Shown: positions 42,765-50,438 of the stretch, piece by piece | Numbering within the stretch: the first letter of the stretch is position 1 | How the letters are laid out: every line of letters starts with the position of its first letter | From: WHTK01 sp963711035 | GTDB lineage: Bacteria > Chloroflexota > Dehalococcoidia > DSTF01 > WHTK01 | Direction of reading: 5' to 3' | DNA: 64,000 nucleotides | Assembly (NCBI GenBank): GCA_963711035.1 | Contig: CAVQCN010000001.1 | Span: forward strand, 992,001 to 1,056,000 | Made by a program: the position numbers and the translations under genes | The notes under the pieces: model-generated | The model's input: only the letters and a program-made list of their open reading frames with translations | The model's database searches: none | What the model was told of the DNA's origin: nothing

Positions 42765-42800
42765 CCCCTCTCCGATTTCGGAGAGGGGCTGGGGGTGAGG
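42765..42800 (-). repeat. Right inverted repeat of the DUF559 unit
   Basis: Read on the minus strand: CCTCACCCCCAG then CCCCTCTCCGA-AA-TCGGAGAGGGG. Compared with the left repeat only the spacer TAC/AG and arm length differ. It ends exactly at the cinA stop codon (42801-42803). Confidence 0.85.
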
Positions 42801-44033
42801 TCATCGCAGCGATTGCAGCAGCATGCGCAGCGCCTGGGTGACGGCGCGGCGCTTGATCGCCTCTCGCGACTGGGGGAAGTGGAAGCCGATGTCCTGTGAC
42901 GGCACGGTGTCGCCGCCATCGAGGCTGATGTAGACCTGGCCGACCGGCGCGCCATCCTGCGGGTCGGGGCCGGCCACGCCCGTGATGCCGATGCCGATGT
43001 CGGCCTGCAGGTGCTCGCGGACGGCGGCGGCCATCGCCGAGGCCGTCTGGGCGCTGATCACGCCGTGCTCTTCGATGATCGCCGGGTCGACGCCCATCAT
43101 CTCTTTGATATCGGTGGCGTAGGAGACGATGCCGCCGCGAAAGTAGGCGCTGCTGCCCGGCACGTTGGTGATCGTGTCGGCGAGCAGCCCGCCGCTGCAC
43201 GACTCCATGACGGCCAGCGTCAGGCCGCGCTCTTTCAGCGACCGGCCGGCTGAGCTCTCCAGCGTGTCGTCGTCCGCGCCCCAGACAGAGGGCCCGAGGA
43301 TGCGGCGCGCCTCCTCTTCGATCGGAGTGAGCAGGGCCAGCGCCTCTTCTGGCGTCGCGGCCTTGGCGCCGATGCGCACGTGGATGCCGTCGCCGCGTGC
43401 GTAAACGCCTATCGAGGGGTTCACGGACTTGAGCAGCGGGCTCAGCATCTCGTCCACGCTGCCTTCACCGATGCCGACCGTCTTCAGGGTGCGCTTCACG
43501 AGCACCGCGCCGTCGGAGCGGCGCAGCAGTTCCGGCGCGACCTCCTCGTCCCACATGCGCATCATTTCTGGCGGCACGCCTGGCATGGCGACGATGATCT
43601 TGCCGTCGCGTTCCACCCACCAGCCGGGAGCGGTGCCGCGTGGGTTGGGGATGTCTCGCGCCGATGGGATGAGCCAGGCCTGCTTCAGGTTGCGCTCCGG
43701 CATCACGCCGCCGGCACGGCGGGCGAACCAGGCGCGCAGCTCTTCTTCGAGGCGTGGGTCTATGGCGGGCTCTTCGTTGAGGACGGCGGCGATTGCCTCG
43801 CGCGTGAGGTCGTCCTCCGTGGGGCCGAGGCCGCCGGTGATGATGACGAGGTCGCTCTCATCGCGGGCGTGCGACAGGACGTCGACAATGCGGCCGAGGT
43901 TGTCGCCCACGGTGTGCTTGAAGTAGACGTCGATGCCGAGCGCGGGCAGCCGCGAGGCCACATAGGCGCTGTTGGTGTCGATGATCTCACCCAGCAGGAT
44001 TTCGGTGCCGACGGCCATGATCACAGCTCGCAT
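42801..44033 (-). CDS. cinA: CinA: nicotinamide-nucleotide amidase / competence-damage protein
   Basis: 410 residues. N-terminal MoCF/COG1058 domain (AVGTEILLGEIIDTNSAYVA, ITGGLGPTEDDLTREAIAAV) and C-terminal PncC-type amidase domain (LAVMESCSGGLLADTITNVP, GSSAYFRGGIVSYAT, GITGVAGPDPQDG). The catalytic Ser of PncC is in ESCSGG. Recycles NMN to NaMN; the N-terminal half is an ADP-ribose pyrophosphatase-like domain. Start ATG 44033. Confidence 0.94.
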   Translation of the reverse strand: MRAVIMAVGTEILLGEIIDTNSAYVASRLPALGIDVYFKHTVGDNLGRIVDVLSHARDESDLVIITGGLGPTEDDLTREAIAAVLNEEPAIDPRLEEELRAWFARRAGGVMPERNLKQAWLIPSARDIPNPRGTAPGWWVERDGKIIVAMPGVPPEMMRMWDEEVAPELLRRSDGAVLVKRTLKTVGIGEGSVDEMLSPLLKSVNPSIGVYARGDGIHVRIGAKAATPEEALALLTPIEEEARRILGPSVWGADDDTLESSAGRSLKERGLTLAVMESCSGGLLADTITNVPGSSAYFRGGIVSYATDIKEMMGVDPAIIEEHGVISAQTASAMAAAVREHLQADIGIGITGVAGPDPQDGAPVGQVYISLDGGDTVPSQDIGFHFPQSREAIKRRAVTQALRMLLQSLR

Positions 44034-44139
44034 GGTGCCTTCTCTCTTCTGGTTGAAGTGAGGTGAGCATAGCAGGGGTGAAGGAACAAGGAACCGGGAA
44101 CAAGGAACAGGTTGGCCGGCTCCCTGGTTGCTGTTGCGC

Positions 44140-44385
44140 TCAGTCCGTTTCGGGGCGTGTGTGGGTCTCGACGTAGCGCATGAAAACGAAGAAGGGGATG
44201 GCGCAAAGGAGCGAAATCACGCCGAACCAGGAGGGGAAGAGCAGCAGGAAGACGCCGAATGCAATGAAGAACGACATGCCGAGCACGCAGATGATGCGCA
44301 CCACGGCCAGCCAGGCCGGCGCCCGCGGCTCGCCTGCCGGAATAGGCCAGATGTCGTCGTCGTCGTCGTGATCGTCGTTGGCCAT
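44140..44385 (-). CDS. Small membrane protein, unknown
   Basis: 81 residues. Acidic/His N-terminus (MANDDHDDDDDIWPIPAGEP), then two closely spaced TM helices (about 27-48 and 52-68) and a short charged tail. I do not recognise the family. Stand-alone between cinA and pyrG. ATG 44385. The gap to cinA (44034-44139) holds a GGAACAAGGAACCGGGAACA-type low-complexity stretch, seen in similar form at 50390-50430. Confidence 0.55.
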   Translation of the reverse strand: MANDDHDDDDDIWPIPAGEPRAPAWLAVVRIICVLGMSFFIAFGVFLLLFPSWFGVISLLCAIPFFVFMRYVETHTRPETD

Positions 44386-44479
44386 CGCCAGGGCATCCTA
44401 GCATTCTCGGCGGGCCTGGTTCGATAGGCCGCCAGTCGGTGGCTAGGTAAAGTGATCAAATGCTGTGACATCTGCCTCA

Positions 44480-44508
44480 TTGACCCGCGGAACGCTGCTG
44501 CCTAGAAT
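44480..44508 (+). promoter_or_regulatory. Sigma-70-type promoter of pyrG
   Basis: TTGACC (44480-44485), 17-base spacer, TAGAAT (44503-44508). The predicted start is around 44514-44516; if at 44516 the transcript would begin GGGCGG. A hairpin GGCGGT/ACCGCC lies in the 48-base leader before the GGAAGGGG ribosome site. Confidence 0.72.
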
Positions 44509-44563
44509 GACTGATGGGCGGTAATACGGGTAGAGATCAACCGCCAATCCCCGGAAGGGGCAC

Positions 44564-46216
44564 ATGCCAAAGTACATATTCGTAACCGGCGGGGTGATCA
44601 GCTCCGTCGGGAAGGGCATAACTACAGCGGCCCTCGGTCGCATCCTCAAAAGCCGCCGCGTCTCCGTCTCCGTCCAGAAGCTCGACCCTTATCTCAACGT
44701 CGATCCCGGCACGATGTCGCCGTATCAGCACGGCGAAGTCTTCGTCACGAGCGACGGCGCCGAGACCGACCTGGACCTGGGCCACTACGAGCGCTTCATC
44801 GACGAGGACCTGACGCGGGCCAGCTCGCTGACCATGGGTCAGGTGTACAACGCCGTCATCCAGAAGGAGCGCCGCGGCGACTTCCTCGGCGGCACAATCC
44901 AGGCGGTGCCCCACCTGACCTCCGAGATCAAGAACCGCATTCGCGGCATCGGCCGCATCACCGGCGCGCAGGCCGTGATCATCGAGGTCGGCGGCACCGT
45001 GGGTGACATCGAGGGACAGGTGTTCCTCGAGGCGATCCGCCAGATGCGCCGCGAGGAGAATCCCGAGGATACGCTCTCGATCCACGTGACTTATCTGCCG
45101 TACATCAGCGCGACCGGCGAGCTCAAGACGAAGCCGACGCAGCACTCCGTGCAGGAGCTGCGACGCATGGGTATTCAGCCGGACGTCATCCTCTGTCGCA
45201 GCGATGCGCCCGTGACCGTTGAGACGCGTGACAAGATCGCGCTGTTCTGCGACGTCGAGCGCCGCGCCGTCGTGCCGGTGCCGACGGTACGCAGCATCTA
45301 CCAGGTGCCAGCACTCCTCGAAGACGCCGGCCTCGGCGACTACGTGGTCGAACGCATGGGCATTGACGCGGCAGGACGGGACCTCAAGGACTGGCGTCTG
45401 CTGGTGGAGCGCATGCTGAACCCTCAGGGCAGCCTCAAGGTTGCCGTCGTCGGCAAGTACGTGGAGCTGCGTGACGCCTACCTGTCGGTGAAGGAATCGT
45501 TGATCCACGCCGGCGCCTTCTTCGACCAGGACGTCGAAGTGATCTGGATCCACTCGGAGGAAGTCGACGAGAGCAACGTCGCGGCGCATCTGCGCGGAGT
45601 CGACGCCATCGTCGTGCCGGGCGGCTTCGGTGAGCGCGGCATTGAGGGCAAGATCCTGGCAGCGCACCACGCCCGCGAGAACGACATCCCGTATTTGGGG
45701 CTCTGTCTCGGCATGCAGGTCATGGTGGTCGAGGCGGCGCGTGCGGCACTGGGTACGGACGCGGTTAACTCGACCGAGTTCGACCGCGAGACGCCGAACC
45801 CGGTGATCAGCATGCTATCGGAGCAGGAAGGCATCAGCGACAAGGGCGGTACGATGCGGTTGGGCTCCTACCCCTGCAAGCTGACGCCCGGGACGCGCGC
45901 CCAGGCGGCGTACGGCGTCGACGACATTCGGGAGCGCCACCGCCACCGCTACGAGTTCAACAACGCCTACCGCGAGCGCCTGGAGGCGTTCGGTCTCATC
46001 GCCAGCGGCACGTCACCGGACGGTGCGCTGGTCGAGGTCTGCGAGATTCGTGATCACCCGTTCATGGTCGGCACGCAGTTCCATCCGGAGTTTAGGTCCC
46101 GGCCCGACCGGCCGCATCCGCTGTTCCGGGAGCTGCTGCGCGCGGCGAAGGAGCGAGCGGCAGCGCAGGCTCGCAAGGCTCCGGCGGTCGAAGAGCCTGT
46201 CGTGGCCTCGAGCTAG
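44564..46216 (+). CDS. pyrG: CTP synthase
   Basis: 550 residues. Synthetase domain with the P-loop region VTGGVISSVGKGITTAALGR, KLDPYLNVDPGTMSPYQHGE and EVGGTVGDIEG; glutaminase domain with the nucleophile Cys in GLCLGMQVMVV and the His-Glu pair in GTQFHPEF. Makes CTP from UTP, ATP and glutamine. Ala/Glu-rich tail of about 20 residues. Own promoter at 44480-44508. Confidence 0.97.
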   Translation: MPKYIFVTGGVISSVGKGITTAALGRILKSRRVSVSVQKLDPYLNVDPGTMSPYQHGEVFVTSDGAETDLDLGHYERFIDEDLTRASSLTMGQVYNAVIQKERRGDFLGGTIQAVPHLTSEIKNRIRGIGRITGAQAVIIEVGGTVGDIEGQVFLEAIRQMRREENPEDTLSIHVTYLPYISATGELKTKPTQHSVQELRRMGIQPDVILCRSDAPVTVETRDKIALFCDVERRAVVPVPTVRSIYQVPALLEDAGLGDYVVERMGIDAAGRDLKDWRLLVERMLNPQGSLKVAVVGKYVELRDAYLSVKESLIHAGAFFDQDVEVIWIHSEEVDESNVAAHLRGVDAIVVPGGFGERGIEGKILAAHHARENDIPYLGLCLGMQVMVVEAARAALGTDAVNSTEFDRETPNPVISMLSEQEGISDKGGTMRLGSYPCKLTPGTRAQAAYGVDDIRERHRHRYEFNNAYRERLEAFGLIASGTSPDGALVEVCEIRDHPFMVGTQFHPEFRSRPDRPHPLFRELLRAAKERAAAQARKAPAVEEPVVASS

Positions 46217-46612
46217 ATATCGAGTTTCTCCAGGTTGCAAGCAGTCGGGCCGATAAGTACAACAAGCGGAAACGATTCGAGAGAAAGAAGCATTAACCCT
46301 GGGGGCCTCTCGGACGTTAATAGAACAGGACACCTGCAACGCGCTTCTTCTCCGAGGGTGGGGTATCGATCGGATCGAGTCGAAGAGCGCACTCGCTGGA
46401 CAACAGCCCTGGCCAGGAGAGCGTACTGCTGAAAGACGTGGTACCAAGAGGTTCTAATCAACCCCGCGAGAAGTTCATAAGAAGAGAGCCAGTTTACTTT
46501 TATCGGAGATGGTGGTAAGGTTGATGGTAGCCAGTTTCTCTGGCTTCGCGGCAGCATTTCTAGTCTGCCCAGCAGTACGTCCACTCATTAGTCCTAGCCT
46601 ACGGAACGCCGG
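46217..46612 (+). promoter_or_regulatory. Long AT-richer leader region before rho
   Basis: 396 bases without a gene, visibly less GC-rich than the surroundings. A candidate promoter TTGCAA-N17-TACAAC lies at 46235-46263; a second possibility is TTCATA-N18-TTTTAT near 46475-46504. A small GCCAG/CTGGC hairpin follows near 46532-46547. A long leader before rho would fit Rho autoregulation, known in other bacteria; here it is inference. Confidence 0.35.
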
Positions 46613-47905
46613 ATGACATCGGTAGAACAGCGTCGTTTTGGCCTCACCGAGCTCGAGCAGCTATCGCACGACGAGCTCGCTGCCATCAGCAACGAGCACG
46701 GAATCGAGCTCTCGCCTCACGTTCGTCGCAAACAGGATTTGATAATGCAAATCCTCGCTGCACAGGCGGCGCAGGAAGGCGCCGTTTTCCGTGCTGGCGT
46801 GCTCGAGATCCTGGATGAGGGCGGCTACGGTTTCTTGCGCGGTCAGAACTTCCTGGCCAGCATGAGCGACGTCTACGTCTCGCAGTCCCAGGTGCGCCGC
46901 TTCGGCATGCGCACCGGCGACTACGTCACGGGCACGGTTCGCGCGCCCAAGGACAACGAGAAGTACTTCAGCTTGCTGCGCGTGGAGACGGTCAACGGCA
47001 TGGAGCCGGAAGCGGCGAAGCGGCGGCCCCACTTCGAGCACCTCACTGCCGTCTTCCCCGACATCTTGATCGATCTCGAGACGGCGTCGGACAACCTGTC
47101 GCAGCGCATCATTAACCTCGTGTCGCCGATCGGTCGCGGCCAACGCGGGCTGATCGTCTCGCCACCGAAGGCCGGTAAGACCTTCATCCTCAAGAACATC
47201 GCCAACGGCATCACGACCAACTACGAAGATATCCACCTCATGGTCCTGCTCATCGGTGAGCGGCCGGAAGAGGTGACCGACATGCGCCGCTCCGTGGACG
47301 GCGAGGTGGTCGCGTCGACCTTCGACGAGCCGGTCGAGGACCACGCCCACGTTTCGGAGATGGCCCTCGAGCGCGCCAAGCGTCTCGTCGAGGGCGGCAA
47401 GGACGTCGTGATTCTGCTCGACAGCATCACGCGCCTCACGCGCGCCTACAACCTCTCGATGCCGCCGTCTGGCCGCACGCTCTCGGGTGGTATCGACCCC
47501 ATCGCCCTGTACCCGCCCAAGCGCTTCTTTGGCGCCGCCCGCAACACGGACGAGGGCGGCTCGCTGACCATCATCGCCACCTGCCTGATCGATACCGGAA
47601 GCCGCATGGACGAGGTCATCTACGAGGAGTTCAAAGGCACCGGTAACATGGAGCTGCACCTCGACCGCCGTCTGGCTGAGCGCCGCATCTTCCCGGCTAT
47701 CGACATTGCCCGCAGCAGCACCCGTCGCGAGGAGTTGCTGCTCGATCCGGACACGCTGCGCCAGGTCTGGCTGGTGCGCCGCATGACAGCAATGATCGGC
47801 GCCAACTCCCCGAACCCGACGGAGGCGACGGAGCGCCTGCTCGACAGGCTGGCGCGGTCGCACGACAACGCCGAGTTCCTGCAAACCCTGAAGCAAGAGG
47901 CCTAG
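46613..47905 (+). CDS. rho: Transcription termination factor Rho
   Basis: 430 residues. N-terminal Rho-N helix bundle (GLTELEQLSHDELAAISNEH), cold-shock-like RNA-binding domain (LEILDEGGYGFLRGQNFLAS), Walker A SPPKAGKT, Walker B DVVILLDSITRLTRAYNL, the Q-loop/R-loop region PPSGRTLSGGID and the end of the ATPase domain. The standard compact form without large insertions. RNA helicase that ends transcription. ATG 46613. Confidence 0.97.
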   Translation: MTSVEQRRFGLTELEQLSHDELAAISNEHGIELSPHVRRKQDLIMQILAAQAAQEGAVFRAGVLEILDEGGYGFLRGQNFLASMSDVYVSQSQVRRFGMRTGDYVTGTVRAPKDNEKYFSLLRVETVNGMEPEAAKRRPHFEHLTAVFPDILIDLETASDNLSQRIINLVSPIGRGQRGLIVSPPKAGKTFILKNIANGITTNYEDIHLMVLLIGERPEEVTDMRRSVDGEVVASTFDEPVEDHAHVSEMALERAKRLVEGGKDVVILLDSITRLTRAYNLSMPPSGRTLSGGIDPIALYPPKRFFGAARNTDEGGSLTIIATCLIDTGSRMDEVIYEEFKGTGNMELHLDRRLAERRIFPAIDIARSSTRREELLLDPDTLRQVWLVRRMTAMIGANSPNPTEATERLLDRLARSHDNAEFLQTLKQEA

Positions 47906-47915
47906 GGATTGGCAT

Positions 47916-47935
47916 CCCGCGCACAGCCGCGCGGG
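47916..47935 (+). terminator. GC-rich hairpin after rho
   Basis: CCCGCGC-ACAGCC-GCGCGGG starts ten bases after the rho stop. The flanking GGCATCCCGCGCACAG resembles the sequence after the first crotonase stop (56843-56870) and the small-protein pair (57437-57462). Confidence 0.5.
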
Positions 47936-48029
47936 GTGACGGTTGACGGCGGAGCGCTTCTAAGACCGTCCGATGCTTGGTCCTTTAGACTGACGGGCCG
48001 TTTGCAGGCCAAGTGATAGCCCGAGAGAA

Positions 48030-48053
48030 CCCCGATTCGTCGGGGCTTTTTTT
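48030..48053 (+). terminator. Intrinsic terminator downstream of rho
   Basis: CCCCGA-TTCG-TCGGGG followed by C and seven Ts, a textbook Rho-independent terminator with a UUCG tetraloop. The 47906-48311 gap also has a TTGACA at 48154-48159 upstream of the peptidase gene, but no well-placed -10, and no other gene. Confidence 0.85.
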
Positions 48054-48311
48054 CTGGTGTCGTCTGTACTGGAACACCTGATATAGATAACACTGAATAA
48101 ACCTGCAAGGTTTTGTATGGAGCTCGGTTTGTCACCGATCCGTAACGTTCGCATTGACATTTCGGTGTACGATGTTGCGGTACTACGCCAGGCGGGCAAA
48201 AGAAGCGGGCTGACGGGAGTTCTCGCAGCCGAGCGGAGGTAACGTAGTATTCGGGAAACGCCTGACCGGCTTCCTCGACCACGACCCCAGGCCCGGCGCT
48301 CGGGACTGACG

Positions 48312-49574
48312 GTGAGACAAAGCACCGGCAGGCAGTTTCGAAGGCCCCTGTTTCACGCAGTCATCATCGCCATAGCGGTGGCCACGGCCTTCTATGCTGC
48401 CTTCCTGCCCAGTCGATCCGCATCTCGCGCCGGCGTACTGGCCGAACAGGTGAACGCCTCCGGCTCTTCGGCGGAGGCGGCGTCTCAATCTCCCCAGTCG
48501 CCCACGTCTTCTGACTCCACGCAAACTCAAGGCGAAGTCACGGTCCTCACCGCACTCGCACCCGCGGAGAACGTCATCGACCCGCTGCAGGCTGCGAAGC
48601 AGCCGTCAGAGTCGAGCGTGCAGATCAACGCGCTCGGGCCTACTGATCCCAACGGCGACGCCACGCCCGAGTCGGGAGCGGTGGACGCGGCTCGCAATGG
48701 GTTGTGCGAGACGACGGACAGCCTGCTGTACTGCGTCTACGAAGTCCAGTCGGGCGATACGCTGACGTCGATCGCTAACAAGTTCCAGCTGCAGGGCACG
48801 GACGACGTGCCCTCGTGGCAGCTGCTGGTCCAGAGCAACAAGCCCGACATCGTCAGCGAGGACGACCTGCTGCAGATCGGCCAGAAGCTGCGCATTCCGT
48901 TGCAGGCCGGCATTGTGCACACGGTCCTCAGCAGCGAGACGCTGATCGACATCGCCGACGAGTACGGCGTGACGCCGGAGGACATCGCCGCGGTCGGCGC
49001 CAACGGCATCGGCGACGCCGATGCTCTGACCATCGGCCAGGAGCTCATCATTCCCAACCCAACGCGTCTTGCCGCTCCCGTGACGGCGGTCGACGAAAGT
49101 GTCGACGCTGCTGCGGACGCCTCGTCCGATGGCGGGTCTGGTGGTGGCGATAGCGGTGCGAACGCCGCTGCGGCTGCGGCTGCAGCAGCCGGTCCGAAGT
49201 CGGCCGCCGGCTTCATCTGGCCGGCCACCGGTCCGATTTCCAGCTACTTCGGCCCGTCCCACCCGCTGGGCATCGACATCGACCTCTTCTCCAACCCCAA
49301 CGAGCCGATCGCGGCAGCGGCGGGTGGCGTCGTGACCTTTGCGGGTGGCAATACCTGCTGCTCGTACGGCCTCTACGTCACCATCGACCACGGCAATGGC
49401 TTCGTGACGCTGTACGCGCACATGTCGGTGCTGTACGTGAGCACCGGCCAAAGCGTGTCGCAGGGCGAGATCCTGGGCCTCGGTGGCAGCACCGGTTACT
49501 CGACCGGCAACCACCTGCACTTTGAGGTCCACGACCACGGCTCGATCGTCAACCCCCTCAACTACCTGCCCTGA
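48312..49574 (+). CDS. LysM-domain M23 peptidoglycan endopeptidase
   Basis: 420 residues. N-terminal TM/signal anchor (about 14-35), a low-complexity Ser/Thr/Gln stretch, two LysM domains (YEVQSGDTLTSIANKFQLQG and VHTVLSSETLIDIADEYGVT), a Gly/Ala linker and a C-terminal M23 domain. Zinc ligands are visible in SHPLGIDID and HLHFEVHD, with YAHM also present. The NTCCSYG insert near residue 350 adds two cysteines. Expected to cut cell-wall cross-links or activate amidases (NlpD/EnvC-like). GTG start 48312. Confidence 0.92.
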   Translation: MRQSTGRQFRRPLFHAVIIAIAVATAFYAAFLPSRSASRAGVLAEQVNASGSSAEAASQSPQSPTSSDSTQTQGEVTVLTALAPAENVIDPLQAAKQPSESSVQINALGPTDPNGDATPESGAVDAARNGLCETTDSLLYCVYEVQSGDTLTSIANKFQLQGTDDVPSWQLLVQSNKPDIVSEDDLLQIGQKLRIPLQAGIVHTVLSSETLIDIADEYGVTPEDIAAVGANGIGDADALTIGQELIIPNPTRLAAPVTAVDESVDAAADASSDGGSGGGDSGANAAAAAAAAAGPKSAAGFIWPATGPISSYFGPSHPLGIDIDLFSNPNEPIAAAAGGVVTFAGGNTCCSYGLYVTIDHGNGFVTLYAHMSVLYVSTGQSVSQGEILGLGGSTGYSTGNHLHFEVHDHGSIVNPLNYLP

Positions 49575-49597
49575 GCCGAGACAGCGGCAGTTTCCCG

Positions 49598-49623
49598 AAC
49601 GCGGTCTCGCACGAGGCCGCGTT
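49598..49623 (+). terminator. Terminator after the M23 peptidase gene
   Basis: AACGCGGTCTC-GCAC-GAGGCCGCGTT forms a long stem (7 bp plus inner pairs) followed by TTCCCTTT. Confidence 0.7.
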
Positions 49624-49714
49624 TCCCTTTGAAGTTGAAGGCTTTGTTGTAGGTGGATGTCAGCGCAAACGATGGGTCGCCGGTCGGTATCCGACAGGCT
49701 TCTTCGTCAGTCGT

Positions 49715-49744
49715 CCTTCGCGCAGCTCGCCGCCACGCTAATGG
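49715..49744 (-). repeat. Stop-linked CCATTAGC repeat, copy 4
   Basis: Minus strand, directly after TAG: CCATTAGCGTGGCGGCGAGC then TGCGCGAAGG. Conservation with copy 2 extends past a short indel into GCCTGTCGG-like sequence. Confidence 0.6.
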
Positions 49745-50371
49745 CTAGCCGCGGAAGGTGAGCAGGGCGACTGTAGTGTCGTTGGGCAGGTTGCTCTTCG
49801 TGATGCTGAGGCGGGTCTCGGCGGGCTTTGGCTCGACGCCGAGCTCTTTAAGGAAGCGGTCGACGCCGTCCAGCTCAGCCGTCGAGTTCTCCGTTTTGTA
49901 CATCATCGGGATGACGAGCTTGGGCTCGATCATGCTCACCGTCTCGGCCGCCTTGCTGGCGTCGAGCACGTCGCCGCCGCCCACCGGCAGGATCAGGACC
50001 TCGGCCGTGCTGAAGATGGAAGCGTCGTCGGCGTGCGGCGTCTGGGCGATATCGCCGAGGTGGCAGATGCGTACGTCGTCCATGTCGATGATGTAAGCAA
50101 TGTTGCGGCCGGTCGGCGCGCCGTGGTCGGTGCGTACGGCCGTGATCATGACGTTGGCGATGTCGTATTCGCCGGCCCCTTCGAGCACCTTGTAGTCGCC
50201 GGTGATGGCCTGCAGATAGTTGTTCTCGGGCTTGTCCTTGCTGATCGTGATGATGTCGGCGGCTATCTTGCCGATCTTGTAGCCCGTGTTGGGCGCACAG
50301 GGGTTGGTGACGAGGGTTGCGTCGCGGCCGCGCAGCCGGAAGCAGCCGTGACCGAGCCAGTAGATTTCCAT
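49745..50371 (-). CDS. Metallo-beta-lactamase-fold protein lacking most metal ligands
   Basis: 208 residues. COG2220-like fold: MEIYWLGHGCFRLRGRDATL, VLEGAGEYDIANVMITAVRT, ICHLGDIAQ, VLILPVGGGD and a final IPMMYKT. In active relatives the HxHxDH motif stands where this protein has TISKDKPENNY, and the last His of IPMHxKT is Met here. Only the GHGCF and CHLGD positions remain, so metal-dependent hydrolysis is unlikely with the usual site. Start ATG 50371 at the conserved N-terminus. Single gene upstream of, and in line with, nothing obvious. Confidence 0.8.
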   Translation of the reverse strand: MEIYWLGHGCFRLRGRDATLVTNPCAPNTGYKIGKIAADIITISKDKPENNYLQAITGDYKVLEGAGEYDIANVMITAVRTDHGAPTGRNIAYIIDMDDVRICHLGDIAQTPHADDASIFSTAEVLILPVGGGDVLDASKAAETVSMIEPKLVIPMMYKTENSTAELDGVDRFLKELGVEPKPAETRLSITKSNLPNDTTVALLTFRG

Positions 50372-50438
50372 ATACCTGCAGCATAGAGCAGGAACCGTGA
50401 ACACGGAACAGGGAGCCAGGATCCGGGGCGCGAAGCCC

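Larger units (their letters stand above)
42317..42800. mobile_element. Candidate mobile unit: DUF559 gene between inverted palindromic repeats
   Basis: A 484-bp block made of left repeat, DUF559 endonuclease gene and inverted right repeat, inserted flush against the cinA stop codon. Solitary relatives of the repeat occur at 7992-8030 and 25968-26009, as for a REP-like element with a helper nuclease. No target-site duplication could be defined by eye. Mobility is inference from layout. Confidence 0.45.

Noticed and set aside
46217..46612. tmRNA, 6S RNA or tRNA gene in the gap before rho
   Set aside because: None of the conserved ends or the T-loop GTTCGAnnC could be placed; left as an unassigned leader.
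48154..48185. Promoter of the M23 peptidase gene based on the perfect TTGACA
   Set aside because: No acceptable -10 at 16-18 bases; the nearest TACTAC is about 20 bases away.
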